A DNA stretch of 5,443 bases, from the NCBI GenBank assembly GCA_041744735.1, contig JBGTKH010000324.1:1-5443 (forward strand), given 5' to 3'. Both the position numbers and the translations under genes were made by a program. Below the pieces are notes generated by a model, which did no database searches, had not been told where the DNA came from, and saw nothing but the letters and a program-made list of their open reading frames with translations. Shown piece by piece: positions 4,946 to 5,443 of this stretch; position 1 is the first letter of the stretch, and each line of letters begins with the position of its first letter. The DNA comes from JBGTKH01 sp041744735. Its GTDB lineage: Bacteria; Planctomycetota; Planctomycetia; Pirellulales; Pirellulaceae.

Positions 4946-5287
4946 TTACTCGAGCATCGAATTCAAGAGTTGGTTCAGTTCATCCGTCGTGATGCCCATC
5001 ACGGCAGCCGCGACGGCGAACAGGCGCTTTTCGACGTCGGCCAGCACGCCGTCAGCCGCCATCGTGCGAATCAACAGCCGCAGCATTTCCAGCCGTTCGA
5101 CCTTGGACTCTGGAATCGTAAGCACCGCCTTTGGATCAGCGGCATGCTTGATCGCTTCGTTCACCTGCGCGTCGCTAAGCCCCCATCGCTCGGCCCGCAC
5201 GGACAGAAACACGATCTCTTCCTGCGTCAACTTCGCGTCGGCAAAGGCCATCAGCATCAGGTTCTTGAACAGTTCCAGGCGGTCCAT
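4946..5287 (-). CDS. TerB-like protein (tellurite-resistance TerB / DjlA N-terminal fold)
   Basis: The 113-aa product is all helical and contains two related segments typical of the TerB family: LMLMAFADAKLTQEEIVFL (10-28) and LLIRTMAADGVLADVEKRLF (71-90). In each, an A-D or A-A-D-G turn precedes an acidic helix, the arrangement that in this family places metal-binding acidic residues between helices. No signal peptide or membrane helix is seen, so it is cytoplasmic or a peripheral accessory protein. The ATG at 5287 is preferred over an upstream in-frame GTG at 5308 because GGAGG lies 8 nt before it. The other ter genes are absent, so a direct tellurite role should not be assumed; solitary TerB-fold proteins are common with unknown roles. 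The gene converges on the 91-aa gene with one base between stops, and a transposase remnant lies just upstream. Confidence 0.7.
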   Translation of the reverse strand: MDRLELFKNLMLMAFADAKLTQEEIVFLSVRAERWGLSDAQVNEAIKHAADPKAVLTIPESKVERLEMLRLLIRTMAADGVLADVEKRLFAVAAAVMGITTDELNQLLNSMLE

Positions 5288-5295
5288 GAATGTGG

Positions 5296-5300
5296 CCTCC
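5296..5300 (-). promoter_or_regulatory. Ribosome binding site fixing the TerB-like start
   Basis: On the minus strand GGAGG (5300 to 5296) lies 8 nt before the ATG at 5287. It is among the best ribosome sites in the window and rules against the GTG at 5308, which lies upstream of it. Confidence 0.7.
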
Positions 5301-5320
5301 GGAGTCACGGCAAACGCAAA

Positions 5321-5443
5321 CTAAGCCTTTGAAATTCCAAGGACTTGCGCCAGGTAGTTGATATTCCAGCCGGCGATGCGCCGGCGCATGGCGATACTTT
5401 GCTTGTCGGTTTGCTGCTTGAGCAGGCTGATGGCGAAGCGTTT
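5321..5443 (-). CDS. Transposase C-terminus, probably ISAs1 family (partial, continues beyond window)
   Basis: Forty codons are open from the window edge to a TAG at 5321-5323. The peptide contains KRFAISLLKQQ, then AMRRRIAGWNINYLAQVLG, resembling the end of ISAs1-family transposases, where a hydrophobic helix (R-A-L-LK type) is followed by a short basic stretch and a W...YL.VL ending. The catalytic DDE core would lie outside the window, so activity cannot be judged. Only 33 bp separate its stop from the TerB-like ATG, and no terminal inverted repeat is evident there, so the copy may be a remnant or its end may be very short. The family call rests on 40 residues. Confidence 0.6.
   Translation of the reverse strand, partial: KRFAISLLKQQTDKQSIAMRRRIAGWNINYLAQVLGISKA

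Overview
The window reads as chromosomal DNA of a GC-rich bacterium, most likely a planctomycete (Pirellulales-like). This rests on three things: an McsA-McsB protein-arginine-kinase pair in a high-GC genome with no adjacent ctsR, several small proteins of a type I associate with that group, and a transposase tail of the ISAs1 type. The lineage call is inference, because there is no rRNA or other marker gene.

Layout. Positions 30-1532 (minus) hold a complete trpE, the first enzyme of tryptophan biosynthesis. A 364-bp intergenic region separates it from the divergent mcsA-mcsB operon (1897-3494, plus). That intergenic region is rich in structure: an 89-bp paired inverted repeat (REPIN-like), a 13-bp palindrome, a good sigma70-type promoter (TTGACA-16-TAGAAT) and an 18-bp perfect dyad just after the predicted transcription start. 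McsA is the zinc and UVR-domain activator, and McsB is the kinase that phosphorylates arginines to mark proteins for ClpCP. A single-domain response regulator (3587-4018, plus) follows after 92 bp.

Positions 4019-4253 hold no gene. They contain a second copy of the REPIN-like repeat, apparently split by a 124-bp MITE-like element with perfect 19-bp terminal inverted repeats. Removing the insert restores a 90-bp unit, almost the same size as the intact 89-bp copy upstream of mcsA.

The right end carries small genes: a 63-aa hypothetical protein (minus, 4254-4445), a 91-aa hypothetical protein (plus, 4669-4944) with a 22-bp near-perfect palindrome upstream, and a TerB-like protein (minus, 4946-5287). 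The last two converge with a single base between their stop codons. The window ends in the C-terminal 40 residues of a transposase, probably ISAs1 family (minus, 5321-5443, continuing outside).

Functionally this is a housekeeping biosynthetic gene beside a protein-quality-control operon and small signalling or accessory genes, with several generations of small non-autonomous repeats in the gaps. I see no CRISPR array, tRNA, rRNA or recognisable defence system. The points most worth following up are the mcsAB control region, the nested repeat at 4037-4246, and the altered allosteric motif in McsB.
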